Positions 1 through 8,434 of a DNA stretch of 64,000 nucleotides are shown one piece after another. The stretch is from a virus, in IMG/VR virus record IMGVR_UViG_3300004369_000003, positions 1-64,000 of that record; one strand, written 5' to 3'. The notes beneath the pieces were generated by a model that saw only the letters and a list, made by a program, of their open reading frames with translations, did no database searches and was not told the origin of the DNA. The position numbers were made by a program, and so were the translations under genes. Each line of letters starts with the position of its first letter. Within the stretch, counting starts at the first letter, position 1.

Positions 1-188
1 GCTCCGAAAAGTTTTTCTTGGTTAGTAACTCTAGACTATCCTGCACTTCTAAAACGCAAAAAAACTCTGACTTTTCTGTTAGTACAGTCCGACAGAACAT
101 GCAGGAAGGTTTAGAAATTTGTCACGAAATCATAACGAAAACAAGAACCAAACAACTATAGACAACTAAAAATTATATCCACAAGTTG
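1..188. other. Left edge, no supported gene
   Basis: This stretch lies downstream of the minus-strand glycosyltransferase and holds no complete gene. Short frames are open on both strands but none has a ribosome binding site. Bases 95-110 repeat, with one mismatch, bases 194-209 inside the end of the glycosyltransferase gene, so part of this stretch may be a remnant of a longer or duplicated 3' end. Confidence 0.5.
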
Positions 189-848
189 TCATCGAACATG
201 CAGGTAGGTGCTTTTCAGGTGCTTGACCCTGACCTCTGGCTCCACCCAAATCTGGTAGCCAGCCTCCCTAGCCTTCAGGCAGAAACTGTAGTCCTCGCTC
301 AAATTGACAGGAAAATCTGCCGCCTCAATCTCAATCTGGCGAATCTGGAACCACGGCCTAGGCAGGCTTTCAAAGACCCCCCTCTTCATACAGACAAAGC
401 CAAAACCCACACCGTCCACCTGGACAGCCCCGTCAGCCAAGGAAAAGACCATGGAATCCATCGGCGTTGGCTTCCCCTCCACCAACCTCATGGTGTTGAC
501 CCGTCCAGAGTCCCCGACGGCGTAAAGTCCCGAAACTATGTCAAAGTCAGAATCCAGCAGGAGCTCAAAGTCCCTGATACTCCATGCAATATCGGAGTCA
601 ATCCAGAACACCTTGTCGTAGGTGAACCTTCCTGCACCAATCTCCTTGGCTTTCCAATCCAGACCGTCACCGCCCGTTGCGGTCATTTCGCGAGCGCTTG
701 GTACAAAGGACGAATAGTTGTTCAGAAGAAGGAACTTCAGGTCCTCCTCAACGCACCACTCAACTGTCTTCATCATAGAGTCCAAGTAACCAGCGGTTAT
801 AGAGTCTCCAGGGGTACAGAAGACAACGTGATAGTGGGGAATTTCCAT
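189..848 (-). CDS. GT-A type glycosyltransferase
   Basis: A 219-residue protein with the features of a GT-A fold sugar transferase: a beta-strand start (HVVFCTPGD, residues 7-15), and a DSD motif at 84-86 after the strand 'KVFWID', which would bind the metal and sugar nucleotide. The second half has 'GFGFVCMKRGVFE', typical of the acceptor side, and 'SEDYSFCLKAREAGYQI', the ED acidic pair of the catalytic base region. The protein should be cytoplasmic. Target unknown: fibre protein, host surface glycan or phage DNA are all possible. The start codon has no ribosome binding site, but TACCCT lies exactly 6 nt upstream, the leaderless pattern seen at several genes of this window. Fold call is fairly safe, substrate is not known. 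Confidence 0.75.
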   Translation of the reverse strand: MEIPHYHVVFCTPGDSITAGYLDSMMKTVEWCVEEDLKFLLLNNYSSFVPSAREMTATGGDGLDWKAKEIGAGRFTYDKVFWIDSDIAWSIRDFELLLDSDFDIVSGLYAVGDSGRVNTMRLVEGKPTPMDSMVFSLADGAVQVDGVGFGFVCMKRGVFESLPRPWFQIRQIEIEAADFPVNLSEDYSFCLKAREAGYQIWVEPEVRVKHLKSTYLHVR

Positions 849-854
849 AATAAA

Positions 855-860
855 AGGGTA
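855..860 (-). promoter_or_regulatory. Probable leaderless -10 box of the glycosyltransferase
   Basis: TACCCT on the minus strand ends 6 nt before the ATG at 848. Transcription from such a box would begin at or next to the start codon. No clear -35 box is visible. Confidence 0.4.
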
Positions 861-997
861 CCGAATCGAGCACTTGAGCGCAAGAACTTCTCAGTAGATA
901 CCGCCTAAACCCAGGTAAAACGGCAAAAATAGGACTTTTCATCGTGTTATGGTGGACTAATGGCTCTAGAAAGGTCTAGGGAAAGAGAGGAAGGCTT

Positions 998-1888
998 ATG
1001 GCTTGGAACCCCAACGCCATAGTTAACGCTTGCAAAGCCGCAGGCATTGATTATGAAGTTGACAAGACATGGCTCCAGATTGACCCCTACGGTTCAGGCT
1101 TTCAACCCGTGGGAGTCGTTTGGCACCACACCGCTAGTGGTACCTATTCGCCAGGTGACGCACCGTCTTTGAATTGGTGCCGATTCCCAGGGCAGTACGC
1201 AGGTCAGGCTCGTGGTTGTCACATCGTTGTCGGACGGTCTGGCAAGTTTTATGTCATCGCTGGCAAAGGCGCATACCACGCTGGTGCTGGCGGTCCAATG
1301 AAGGTCAACGGGACGAACATCCCCAAAGACCTCGGAAATCGCTACCTCATCGGAATTGAAATCGAAGCGAGCTCTACAAATCAAATAAACAAGAAGAACC
1401 GAACAACTCCAAAATCTGGACTGAATCCAATTCAGCTAGAAACCGTTGCGAAGTTCTGTGCTTCACTTTTTGACTCACTTGGTTGGTCAACAGAAGCAGC
1501 AATCCGTCATAAGGACTGGGCACCTGGTCGCAAAGTAGATGTAGGTATCCCGCTCAAAGACATCCACAAGGAAATTGACAAGTATCGGAAGAAGTCGCCC
1601 TCTTCTCCGAAACCAATCCCCCCAGTGGTTCAACCCATCACCCCAACTGTCACTCTTGACGACCTTCGCCTAGGTAAGCGGAGCACCTCCGCAATCATCG
1701 TCAAGGATGCGCTCAACAAAGAGTTCGGGACCAAGTTGCCTAAAACCAACGTCTGGGGCAGGGGCGCTATGCGCGTCTATAAGAAGTGGCAAAAGGCCAA
1801 TGGGTTTTACGGCAAAGATGCCGACGGAAACCCAGGACGTTCAACTCTAAGGATGTTGGCTAAGAAGTATCACTTCAAAATCAAGTAA
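998..1888 (+). CDS. N-acetylmuramoyl-L-alanine amidase (endolysin)
   Basis: A 296-residue type 2 amidase/PGRP-fold enzyme that would cut the bond between muramic acid and the stem peptide. Zinc ligands are visible as 'VWHHTAS' (H43/H44) and 'IRHKDWAPGRKVD' (H171, with D180-type partner); 'YLIGIEIE' (117-123) is the central strand. A proline-rich linker (about 202-216) leads to a C-terminal peptidoglycan-binding-like domain (220-296). No signal peptide, so export probably depends on a holin. The ATG follows a good ribosome site (agaggaagg). A strong terminator directly follows. It is the first of five cell-wall enzymes in this window and the best candidate for the main endolysin. Confidence 0.9.
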   Translation: MAWNPNAIVNACKAAGIDYEVDKTWLQIDPYGSGFQPVGVVWHHTASGTYSPGDAPSLNWCRFPGQYAGQARGCHIVVGRSGKFYVIAGKGAYHAGAGGPMKVNGTNIPKDLGNRYLIGIEIEASSTNQINKKNRTTPKSGLNPIQLETVAKFCASLFDSLGWSTEAAIRHKDWAPGRKVDVGIPLKDIHKEIDKYRKKSPSSPKPIPPVVQPITPTVTLDDLRLGKRSTSAIIVKDALNKEFGTKLPKTNVWGRGAMRVYKKWQKANGFYGKDADGNPGRSTLRMLAKKYHFKIK

Positions 1889-1894
1889 TAAAAA

Positions 1895-1939
1895 AGAGAA
1901 CCCCGCCCTTCGCCTAGGACGGGGACTCTTTTCTTTTTG
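1895..1939 (+). terminator. Rho-independent terminator after the amidase
   Basis: AGAG-AA-CCCCG (1895-1905) pairs with CGGGG-A-CTCT (1920-1929), followed by a T-rich run (1928-1938). Confidence 0.85.
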
Positions 1940-1966
1940 TTTCTGCCAAGAAAGAAAGGAATTGCC

Positions 1967-2467
1967 ATGAGATTGAAGGTCACCCTTTTACTCATTTGCA
2001 TGTTAGCACCATTATCAATATCTGTACCCGTTTCTGCGTTGGAATTTCAACTCCCATCTATGAGAGTCATTTACGGCTACAGCCACCCAACCATGCAGGG
2101 CTGGCAGAGTAGTGCCTATAAAGGGAAATACTTCAGTCGCTCCCAAGAGTCGTGGCGCAAGTGTGTCCAGTTTCGAGAGTCTCGGCACCGTTATGGTGCA
2201 GCCAATAAAACTTCCTCCGCGAGAGGGGCGTATCAGTTTCTTGATTCTCAGTGGCGAAAGCCCCTCGCTCATATGGTCTACCCCGAACTCAGAAAGACGC
2301 ATGGAGAGCGTGTTGCAAAAGATATAAAGAATACCCTCTTCGCCAACCCCATCAACAAGTGGTCACGAGACATTCAAGATATGGCCTTTTACACCGTTCT
2401 CAACTATCATGGGAAGTGGTCAGGTAAGAAACATTGGAATGGCTCTTTTGCGGGCTATAAATGTTAG
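1967..2467 (+). CDS. Secreted lysozyme/transglycosylase-like protein
   Basis: A 166-residue protein with a signal peptide (MRLKVTLLLICMLAPLSI..., cleavage likely after 'VSA'). The mature part has a goose-lysozyme/Rpf-like transglycosylase signature: 'WRKCVQFRES' with the probable catalytic Glu, then 'SSARGAYQFLDSQW' and a tyrosine/tryptophan-rich end with two more cysteines, one at the C-terminus. It would cleave glycan strands outside the membrane. The ATG at 1967 is chosen over an upstream in-frame ATG at 1937 because it follows 'agaaagga' with good spacing and begins the signal peptide; 1937 lies inside the preceding terminator. The signal peptide lets it act without a holin. It is separated by 9 nt from the next gene. 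Confidence 0.8.
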   Translation: MRLKVTLLLICMLAPLSISVPVSALEFQLPSMRVIYGYSHPTMQGWQSSAYKGKYFSRSQESWRKCVQFRESRHRYGAANKTSSARGAYQFLDSQWRKPLAHMVYPELRKTHGERVAKDIKNTLFANPINKWSRDIQDMAFYTVLNYHGKWSGKKHWNGSFAGYKC

Positions 2468-2470
2468 GGT
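2465..2470 (+). promoter_or_regulatory. Probable leaderless -10 box
   Basis: TAGGGT, 6 nt before the ATG at 2477. The surrounding 18 bases (2463-2480) nearly match those before the gene at 21602. Confidence 0.35.
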
Positions 2471-2476
2471 TAATTC

Positions 2477-3316
2477 ATGGAGAGAAACGTCCTTGTTGGC
2501 GGTGAAGTTCTTTTAACTCACCCTTCCTCCGCTTGTGCTGGTCAGTACTGCACCATCCATAACAACTCCAACCACCACATGCGCGACTGGCATCAGCACT
2601 GGCGCGAAGACAGACACATCATTGAGAGAATCTGCCCCCACGGCGTGGGTCACCCAGACCCCGACGAAATAAACACCGACAAGACGCACGGTTGCGACGG
2701 TTGTTGTATCCCACCCGAAAACGAAGAGACCACTATGAAAATCAAAGAAGCAATCACTGACGCTCTGACAGAGCAACTACTACAAAAATCTTCTCCCCGA
2801 GGAAAGCACGCAGGGGACTGGGACGCTGACGATGAGAACAGTCAGTACTCAGTTACCCGAGAACTTGTCGGGCTAATTGTTGACGGAACCTTCCAAGCAA
2901 TTCAAAATTGGGAAGAAACAGAAGACGAGAGCGATACAGAGGAGCCTCAGGAAGACGACCTCTTTGCTACACCTCCCCGCGACAGGTATGGCAAGTATCT
3001 GATGAACAAGTCAGAGGGCGCAGTTGCGTCACATGCAAACTTCTTCATCTTTATGGACGCTGGTCCTGGCGTTTCCCACTACGTCAAAGATGTTCGTGAG
3101 TGGCTTCGTCGAGTAGATGAATTAAAGATTCCAGACGATACGGAAGTAGAAGGAACCCTCCACCTCACTCACGATTTTGACAACACGGTTGTTGAGCGGA
3201 TTGAATGTGGGGAGTGCTACCAATACGACATCATTACCGAAACGCATCACTGCGACAGTCGTTGGTCGGAGCGCTATCAAGCTCTTAAAGAAAAAAAGTC
3301 ACAGCAGGAGACATGA
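2477..3316 (+). CDS. Conserved phage protein with Cys/His-rich N-terminus
   Basis: A 279-residue protein of unknown function. Residues about 20-80 are rich in Cys and His ('AGQYCTIHN', 'RICPHGVGHPDPDE', 'GCDGCC'), suggesting a zinc-binding module of a kind common in actinobacteriophage hypothetical proteins (family memory, not checked). The middle is acidic (about 145-165) and a second pair of cysteines ('ECGECYQYD') lies near the end. An internal ATG at residue 86 (MKIKEAITDAL) could mark a second domain or product. No ribosome site precedes the start; a -10 like TAGGGT sits 6 nt upstream. It overlaps the next gene by 4 nt. Confidence 0.7.
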   Translation: MERNVLVGGEVLLTHPSSACAGQYCTIHNNSNHHMRDWHQHWREDRHIIERICPHGVGHPDPDEINTDKTHGCDGCCIPPENEETTMKIKEAITDALTEQLLQKSSPRGKHAGDWDADDENSQYSVTRELVGLIVDGTFQAIQNWEETEDESDTEEPQEDDLFATPPRDRYGKYLMNKSEGAVASHANFFIFMDAGPGVSHYVKDVREWLRRVDELKIPDDTEVEGTLHLTHDFDNTVVERIECGECYQYDIITETHHCDSRWSERYQALKEKKSQQET

Positions 3317-3645
3317 TGATTTATCTATCAGGACCAATGACTGGATATGTCGGTTATAACTACGACACCTTCCATAAGGCAGCAGAGTACCTTCGTAATA
3401 AGGGATATACCGTTTTTAATCCTGCAGAAATTTTCAGTGGTAATACTTCTCTTCCTCGTGAGGACTACATGAGGGAAGACATTCGGGCTCTCCTTGACTG
3501 CGAAACCGTGATGATGCTTGATGGGTGGCAAGACTCCGATGGTGCTAAGTTGGAGTATGAAATCGCAAAAGCAATTGGTCTTCCCGTTTTAGAGTTTCAC
3601 ATAAGTTCTAAGAGTAGTGAAGGAAAGATAAAGGTGTTGAGCTGA
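3313..3645 (+). CDS. DUF4406-type nucleoside deoxyribosyltransferase-like protein
   Basis: A 110-residue protein of the DUF4406/nucleoside 2-deoxyribosyltransferase-like fold. It begins 'MMIYLSGPMTG', has 'LREDIRALLDCETVMMLDGW' like spacing (acidic pair then strand) and 'SDGAKLEYEIAKAIGLPV', where Glu of 'LEYE' corresponds to the nucleophile region of the superfamily. It may act on nucleosides or nucleotides, which fits the reductase gene just downstream. The ATG overlaps the previous stop (ATGATGA) and its own stop overlaps the next start (TGATG), so translation is coupled. Substrate unproven. Confidence 0.75.
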   Translation: MMIYLSGPMTGYVGYNYDTFHKAAEYLRNKGYTVFNPAEIFSGNTSLPREDYMREDIRALLDCETVMMLDGWQDSDGAKLEYEIAKAIGLPVLEFHISSKSSEGKIKVLS

Positions 3646-3881
3646 TGTGCGATGATGCAGCAGTGTTATGGAGCAACTACGAGCAGAACCGACGCCACAT
3701 CCGAGATGAACTACAAAACGAGACACTTCGAACCCTTGACAATCACCTCACCAGATACAAAAATCTTGCGGTAGACAGTCAGTTTCTTGCGGGGTTCGAA
3801 CTGGCGATAGACCTAGTTCGTACTCCTAGAACAGCAGAAATGACGGAACAAAACGAACTGGACGCACCAAGACTTTTTTAG
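3645..3881 (+). CDS. Small hypothetical protein
   Basis: A 78-residue, mostly helical charged protein with no family I recognise. It starts inside the previous stop codon (TGATG), so it belongs to the same translationally coupled operon. A 68-bp gap separates it from the reductase gene. Confidence 0.65.
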   Translation: MCDDAAVLWSNYEQNRRHIRDELQNETLRTLDNHLTRYKNLAVDSQFLAGFELAIDLVRTPRTAEMTEQNELDAPRLF

Positions 3882-3949
3882 AAACTTGTCATCTTTGATA
3901 GGCTTCCCAGTTCAACCTACGCAAGACCCGCATCTACCATCACGAGGAA

Positions 3950-6013
3950 GTGATTACTTTGGCTATCCCCTTTTCTTTCACCCTGTCCGAAGACTTTGTT
4001 AACGGTTATCGTGACAAGCAAGCACCGTTTGGTTACCGAGATGCGGGCGGTAACTCGGTGGGTGAAATTACATTCCTTCGTACTTACTCACGACTGAAGG
4101 AAGATGGCACCAAGGAGTCTTGGGCTGATGTTTGCGAACGTGTCATCAATGGCATGTACTCACTTCAGAAGGACCACTGCAAAGACAATCGTCTTCCGTG
4201 GATTGACCAGAAGGCTCAAGCATCTGCCAAGGAAGCATTTGACCGTCTCTTCAATCTGAAGTGGACACCTCCTGGTCGTGGACTTTGGGTTATGGGAACC
4301 CCAATCGTTAACGAGCAACGCAACTCTGCTGCACTTCAAAACTGTGCGTTCATCTCTACTTACGACATGCACAAGAGCAATCCAGCAAAGCCATTTGGTT
4401 TTCTCATGGAAGCATCAATGCTTGGCGTTGGTGTTGGTTTTGATGACAAGGGTGCAGATAAAGATTTTGTTATTTACAAGCCAACGAAAGAGATTCAGGA
4501 GTATCACATTCCTGACACCCGCGAGGGTTGGGTTGACTCCACCGTTGCGCTTATCAATTCGTACCTCAAAGAAGGTCAGCCGACTTACGTTTTTGACTAC
4601 TCAGTCATTCGCCCACTTGGCGAACCAATCAAGACTTTCGGCGGTACAGCAGCAGGTCCAGAACCGCTCATCAAACTCCACGAGTACATCAAGAAACTTT
4701 TTGCATCTCGCGCAGGTAAAGGCAAGTTCCTCACTCGCACAGACATTGCTGATATTGGAAACCTCATCGGTGTTTGCGTTGTCTCGGGCAACGTGCGTCG
4801 AAGCGCAGAGCTTCTCATCGGTCGCCTAGATGACGACAACTTCCTCAACTTGAAGAACTCAGAGAAATTCCCAGAGCGCAACTCTTATGACCCAGATGCT
4901 CCAGGTTGGGGTTGGATGTCCAACAACTCTGTAGAGGTTTCTGTTGGTCAGGACCTTTCTCCAATCGTTGAAGGCATCTCTCGCAATGGTGAGCCAGGTG
5001 TTCTCTGGATGGATGTCTCTCGCAAGTACGGGCGTCTTACTGATGGAGTGAACAACAAGGACCACCGAGTCGCTGGTTACAACCCATGCGCTGAGCAGTC
5101 ACTTGAGAGTGGGGAAATGTGCACGCTTGTTGAGACCTACCTCAACCGCCACGACGACCTTGAGGACTACAAGCGCACCCTGAAGTTTGCATATCTCTAT
5201 GCCAAGACCGTCACCCTTCTCCCCACCCACTGGGAAGAGACCAACGCAATCATGCAGCGCAACCGACGCATCGGAACTTCAATGTCAGGTGTTGCAAACT
5301 TTGCAGACCGAAAGGGTCTTCCGACTCTTCGCACTTGGATGGACGAGGGCTATAACACTGTCAAGCGCTATGACAATGTGTACTCAGAGTGGCTAGGTAT
5401 CCGTGAGTCCATCAAGACCACAACCGTGAAGCCTTCTGGCACCGTGTCAATTCTTGCTGGTGAGTCCCCTGGTGTTCACTGGACCCCAGGTGGTAAGTAC
5501 TTCCTTCGCACTATTCGTTTTGCGAACACCGACCCCATGCTTCCGCTCTTCAAGATGGCGAACTACAAGGTTGAAAAGGCGAGCGAGTCTCCCGACACAA
5601 CCTCAGTTGTTTACTTCCCCATCAAGTCTGACGCAGAGCGTGCAGAGCGAGATGTCACTATCTTTGAAAAGATGGCGCTCGCAGCTCAGGCTCAGCGTTA
5701 CTGGTCAGACAACTCCGTTTCCGTCACTATCTCCTTCGACCCCGAAAAAGAGTCGGAGCACATCGGCACTGTCCTTCACATGTATGACGGTCAGATGAAA
5801 ACGGTTTCATTCCTTCCGTCAGGCAACATGACCTACCCACAGATGCCTTACACGCAAATCACGGAGAAGGAATACGAGAAGTACACGATGAAACTATTCC
5901 CCATTGACTTCTCTGGTGTGTACGCAGGAATGGCTGCGGATGCAATTGGCGAGGCTTACTGCACCACAGATGCTTGTGAGATAAAGTTTGTAAAGGACAA
6001 CCAAGCAAACTAG
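3950..6013 (+). CDS. nrdJ: Class II (B12-dependent) ribonucleoside-triphosphate reductase
   Basis: A 687-residue monomeric adenosylcobalamin-dependent reductase that turns ribonucleotides into deoxyribonucleotides for phage DNA synthesis. Key residues: C132 ('LQNCAFIST') and C391 ('GEMC') as the active-site redox pair, 'NPCAEQ' with thiyl radical C380 and E382 in the finger loop, 'KPSGTVSILAGESPGVHW' phosphate-binding loop, and a C-terminal C671-x4-C676 pair ('AYCTTDAC') that would relay electrons from thioredoxin-like donors. Length and order match the Lactobacillus-type enzyme. The GTG at 3950 abuts the ribosome site 'gaggaa'; a TTG at 3959 has better spacing and could be the true start. 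No cobalamin riboswitch fits in the short leader. It coexists with an orphan class I small subunit at 11016. Confidence 0.93.
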   Translation: MITLAIPFSFTLSEDFVNGYRDKQAPFGYRDAGGNSVGEITFLRTYSRLKEDGTKESWADVCERVINGMYSLQKDHCKDNRLPWIDQKAQASAKEAFDRLFNLKWTPPGRGLWVMGTPIVNEQRNSAALQNCAFISTYDMHKSNPAKPFGFLMEASMLGVGVGFDDKGADKDFVIYKPTKEIQEYHIPDTREGWVDSTVALINSYLKEGQPTYVFDYSVIRPLGEPIKTFGGTAAGPEPLIKLHEYIKKLFASRAGKGKFLTRTDIADIGNLIGVCVVSGNVRRSAELLIGRLDDDNFLNLKNSEKFPERNSYDPDAPGWGWMSNNSVEVSVGQDLSPIVEGISRNGEPGVLWMDVSRKYGRLTDGVNNKDHRVAGYNPCAEQSLESGEMCTLVETYLNRHDDLEDYKRTLKFAYLYAKTVTLLPTHWEETNAIMQRNRRIGTSMSGVANFADRKGLPTLRTWMDEGYNTVKRYDNVYSEWLGIRESIKTTTVKPSGTVSILAGESPGVHWTPGGKYFLRTIRFANTDPMLPLFKMANYKVEKASESPDTTSVVYFPIKSDAERAERDVTIFEKMALAAQAQRYWSDNSVSVTISFDPEKESEHIGTVLHMYDGQMKTVSFLPSGNMTYPQMPYTQITEKEYEKYTMKLFPIDFSGVYAGMAADAIGEAYCTTDACEIKFVKDNQAN

Positions 6014-6022
6014 GGAGTCGTA

Positions 6023-6481
6023 ATGACTTGGGACCTCAATCAGCACCATCTCCCAAAAGACGCTGGAGAGTATGCGGAAGGACTGTCCAAGATTATGGAC
6101 AGAATTCCAGAAGGTTGGGGGCGTTGGATTTCCCACGGTAAGGGTTGGTACAAACTTATCTGCGACACCAACGAGATGCTTTCGTTCATTGACCCTGACT
6201 ACGAGATTCACCAAGTCAAAGAGAAGTTCGGAACTCTTCGCTACTACTACGCAAGTAAGTTTCCTTGGGGCTCAACTCAGGAAAAGATAATGGAAGCAAT
6301 TGTTCGCCACGCAGAAGACCTTTCGGCTGTCACCTGCGAGGAATGCGGCAAGGCTAAATACGGAACTCTTGACAATATTGACAGCACGGTCAAACTCAGA
6401 GCCCACGGCTGGTATCGAACTCTCTGCGACACCCACGCTCTTGAGCAGGGCTATCCAATTGAAGAAACCGAGGAAGAATAG
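6023..6481 (+). CDS. Conserved phage protein with C-terminal zinc-ribbon-like part
   Basis: A 152-residue protein. The N-terminal half has a block 'GWGRWISHGKGWYKLI' and 'EIHQVKEKFGTLRYYY' that I recall from hypothetical proteins in many phages. The C-terminal part carries 'CEECGK' and, about 40 residues on, 'WYRTLCDTH', a likely Cys/His zinc site. Function unknown. Ribosome site 'gggag' precedes the ATG. It lies between the reductase and the M15 peptidase on the same strand. Confidence 0.7.
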   Translation: MTWDLNQHHLPKDAGEYAEGLSKIMDRIPEGWGRWISHGKGWYKLICDTNEMLSFIDPDYEIHQVKEKFGTLRYYYASKFPWGSTQEKIMEAIVRHAEDLSAVTCEECGKAKYGTLDNIDSTVKLRAHGWYRTLCDTHALEQGYPIEETEEE

Positions 6482-6525
6482 GACCAAATTTATTGGTCTA
6501 AACTACGCTCTTCGACAAGGAGCGT
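6482..6525 (+). promoter_or_regulatory. Two hairpins, the second covering the M15 ribosome site
   Basis: GACCAA (6482-6487) pairs with TTGGTC (6493-6498). ACGCTC (6505-6510) pairs with GAGCGT (6520-6525), and the second arm overlaps the 'aaggag' ribosome site of the gene starting at 6529, which could limit its translation. Function is inferred. Confidence 0.3.
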
Positions 6526-6528
6526 GTT

Positions 6529-7377
6529 ATGGCATTTCCCATCAAGAAAGTAGTTCTACCCCGAGACCTCAAGGGTAGGCAGAACGGAAAGCTTCCCGCA
6601 GAGATTCTTGGAAACATCGGACCCTACGGTCAGATGCACCACCTCGCGGCTAATGCGTGGGAGGCAATGCGTGCTCACGCAGCCAAAGACGGAATCACGC
6701 TCGCTCATGTCGGGGACTATCGTCCCTACGACAAGCAGTACGCACTCTTTATGCAGCGCTATGTCAAGGGTGACTCTGGTGATTCGCGCAGAATCACTCG
6801 CAAGTTCCAAGGCGCTGTTTGGATGCTCAAGCCAAAGATGGCGCAAGCGGCGGTCCCTGGTACCTCCAATCACGGTTGGGGTCTGGCGATTGACTCAGCT
6901 CTGAAGGTAAACGGAAAAGTTGTTTCTATCAGTAGCAACGCTCGCGGAAATACTCACCACAAGACTGGCGTTGACTGGCTTCTTGACTACGCAGACTCCT
7001 ATGGTTTTAGTTGGGAACTTCAGTCAGAACCTTGGCATCTTCGTTACTATCCAGCAGAGTCAGTGCCTCAAGCAGTACAAAACTGGCTTGCTGGAAAACC
7101 ACGGCCTCCTAAGCCAGCAACAACTCCAGCCACCCCCGATAACCCAACCGTGGCTATCAAAACTAAGAAGCCTTGGCCTGGTGGTCGCTCACTTCGTATG
7201 GGTATGCGAAACAACATCCATGTCAAAGCAGTTCAGGCTCGTCTAGGCATCAAGGTAGATGGTCACTTCGGCCCCCAAACAAACCATCATGTGATGGACT
7301 TCCAGAAGAAGAATCCAGCATGTGGCCCAGTTGATGGGATTGTCGGACCAAAAACTTGGAAAGTGATGTTTGGGTAA
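6529..7377 (+). CDS. M15 (VanY-type) peptidase with peptidoglycan-binding domain
   Basis: A 282-residue zinc peptidase that would cut peptide bonds of peptidoglycan (D-Ala-D-Ala carboxypeptidase or L-alanoyl-D-glutamate endopeptidase family). Ligands are visible in 'GTSNHGWGLAID' (H115, D122) and 'EPWHLRY' (H170, with E167 as base). After a Pro/Thr linker (about 185-208) comes a peptidoglycan-binding type 1 domain ('VQARLGIKVDGHFGPQT', 'VDGIVGPKTW'). No signal peptide. The same binding-domain type is present in the next gene. Ribosome site 'aaggag' is strong but partly paired in a hairpin. Confidence 0.88.
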   Translation: MAFPIKKVVLPRDLKGRQNGKLPAEILGNIGPYGQMHHLAANAWEAMRAHAAKDGITLAHVGDYRPYDKQYALFMQRYVKGDSGDSRRITRKFQGAVWMLKPKMAQAAVPGTSNHGWGLAIDSALKVNGKVVSISSNARGNTHHKTGVDWLLDYADSYGFSWELQSEPWHLRYYPAESVPQAVQNWLAGKPRPPKPATTPATPDNPTVAIKTKKPWPGGRSLRMGMRNNIHVKAVQARLGIKVDGHFGPQTNHHVMDFQKKNPACGPVDGIVGPKTWKVMFG

Positions 7378-7498
7378 TTTCATAAGATTTCTAATTTAAA
7401 TAAACCCATACAACCAAATAACTTTCTGAAGACTAGTATCAACTTTTCTATCTTCTTTTATGATGGGATTACCCCCCGTTTTTAGAGTTAGGTAGAAA

Positions 7499-8434
7499 AT
7501 GTCAAAGATGGTCTGGCCCCTTGACGGGTCGCCTGGTAAGGGGTTTACCGTTAGGTCGCCTTTCGGATGGCGAATCCACCCCATTTCAAAAGTACGCAAA
7601 CACCACAATGGCGCGGACATTATTGGTGGCAAATACATCAAGTCCATCGCTGATGGTGTTGTCATCACCGCTCGTGCTTCTAAATCAAAGAAGTCAAATG
7701 GTGAGCCGAATGGCTACGGCTATTTCGTAGTTGTCCGCCACAAGATTGACGGGCAGTACTACACATCTCTTTATGCCCACATGGTCAAGAACAGTTTCCA
7801 AGTAAAAGAAGGAGACAAGATTCAGGCGGGCAAGATTCTTGGTGAGATGGGAACAACTGGCGCTTCAACAGGCGTCCACCTTCATCTAGAAATCTGGAAA
7901 GGCAAGACCAACGGTTGGTCAGCCGACGGCTCTGGATTCGTTGAACCCATTGCCTTTATCCAGACTCACCTCGACAAAGACGCTGTTATTAGCGTTGCTG
8001 AACTTCCCACCCCAGACCCAGCCAAAGTCTGGACAGCACCCTCTAAGAAGCCAAAATACACAGACGCTATGTCTCGGGGTGGACAAGATGTTGGTCAGGA
8101 TGTTGCATATCTGCAGAAGTTCCTTGGCATCAAAGTAGACGGAATCTTCGGACCATTTACAGAAAAAGCCGTAATCGCTTTCCAGAAAAAGCAGAAAGGC
8201 ATCGTTGCAGATGGTGTGGTTGGTCCCATCACTTGGGGACTTATTCCAGACACCCTTGAGCCACCGAAGCCTAAGGCTCCTAAGGCACCAGCGAAGATTC
8301 ACGTTGTAAAGCGTGGCGATACATTGAGCAAGATTGCGAAAGCGTCTGGTGTGTCAGTTACGAAGCTCAAAGGACTGAACAACATCAAGAACGCAAACCT
8401 GATTAAAGTCGGGCAACAGATTAAACTGGGTTAG
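7499..8434 (+). CDS. M23 peptidase with peptidoglycan-binding and LysM domains
   Basis: A 311-residue enzyme. An M23 (lysostaphin/LytM-like) zinc endopeptidase domain occupies about residues 1-165, with 'HHNGAD' (H36, D40) and 'HLHLE' (H127, H129) as the metal and catalytic residues. A peptidoglycan-binding domain follows (about 190-255, 'VDGIFGPFTEKA'), then a LysM domain (about 268-311, 'IHVVKRGDTLSKIAKASG'). It would cut stem-peptide cross-links while bound to the wall. No signal peptide. The 121-bp upstream gap may hold a promoter but no convincing box is seen. The stop overlaps the next start (TAGTG). Confidence 0.9.
   Translation: MSKMVWPLDGSPGKGFTVRSPFGWRIHPISKVRKHHNGADIIGGKYIKSIADGVVITARASKSKKSNGEPNGYGYFVVVRHKIDGQYYTSLYAHMVKNSFQVKEGDKIQAGKILGEMGTTGASTGVHLHLEIWKGKTNGWSADGSGFVEPIAFIQTHLDKDAVISVAELPTPDPAKVWTAPSKKPKYTDAMSRGGQDVGQDVAYLQKFLGIKVDGIFGPFTEKAVIAFQKKQKGIVADGVVGPITWGLIPDTLEPPKPKAPKAPAKIHVVKRGDTLSKIAKASGVSVTKLKGLNNIKNANLIKVGQQIKLG

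Noticed and set aside
186-908. Long plus-strand frame opposite the glycosyltransferase
   Set aside because: Product is Pro/His-rich without family signs, and the minus-strand protein has clear motifs.
3882-3949. Cobalamin riboswitch before the B12-dependent reductase
   Set aside because: The gap is only 68 bp and shows no B12-box-like or matching stem structure.
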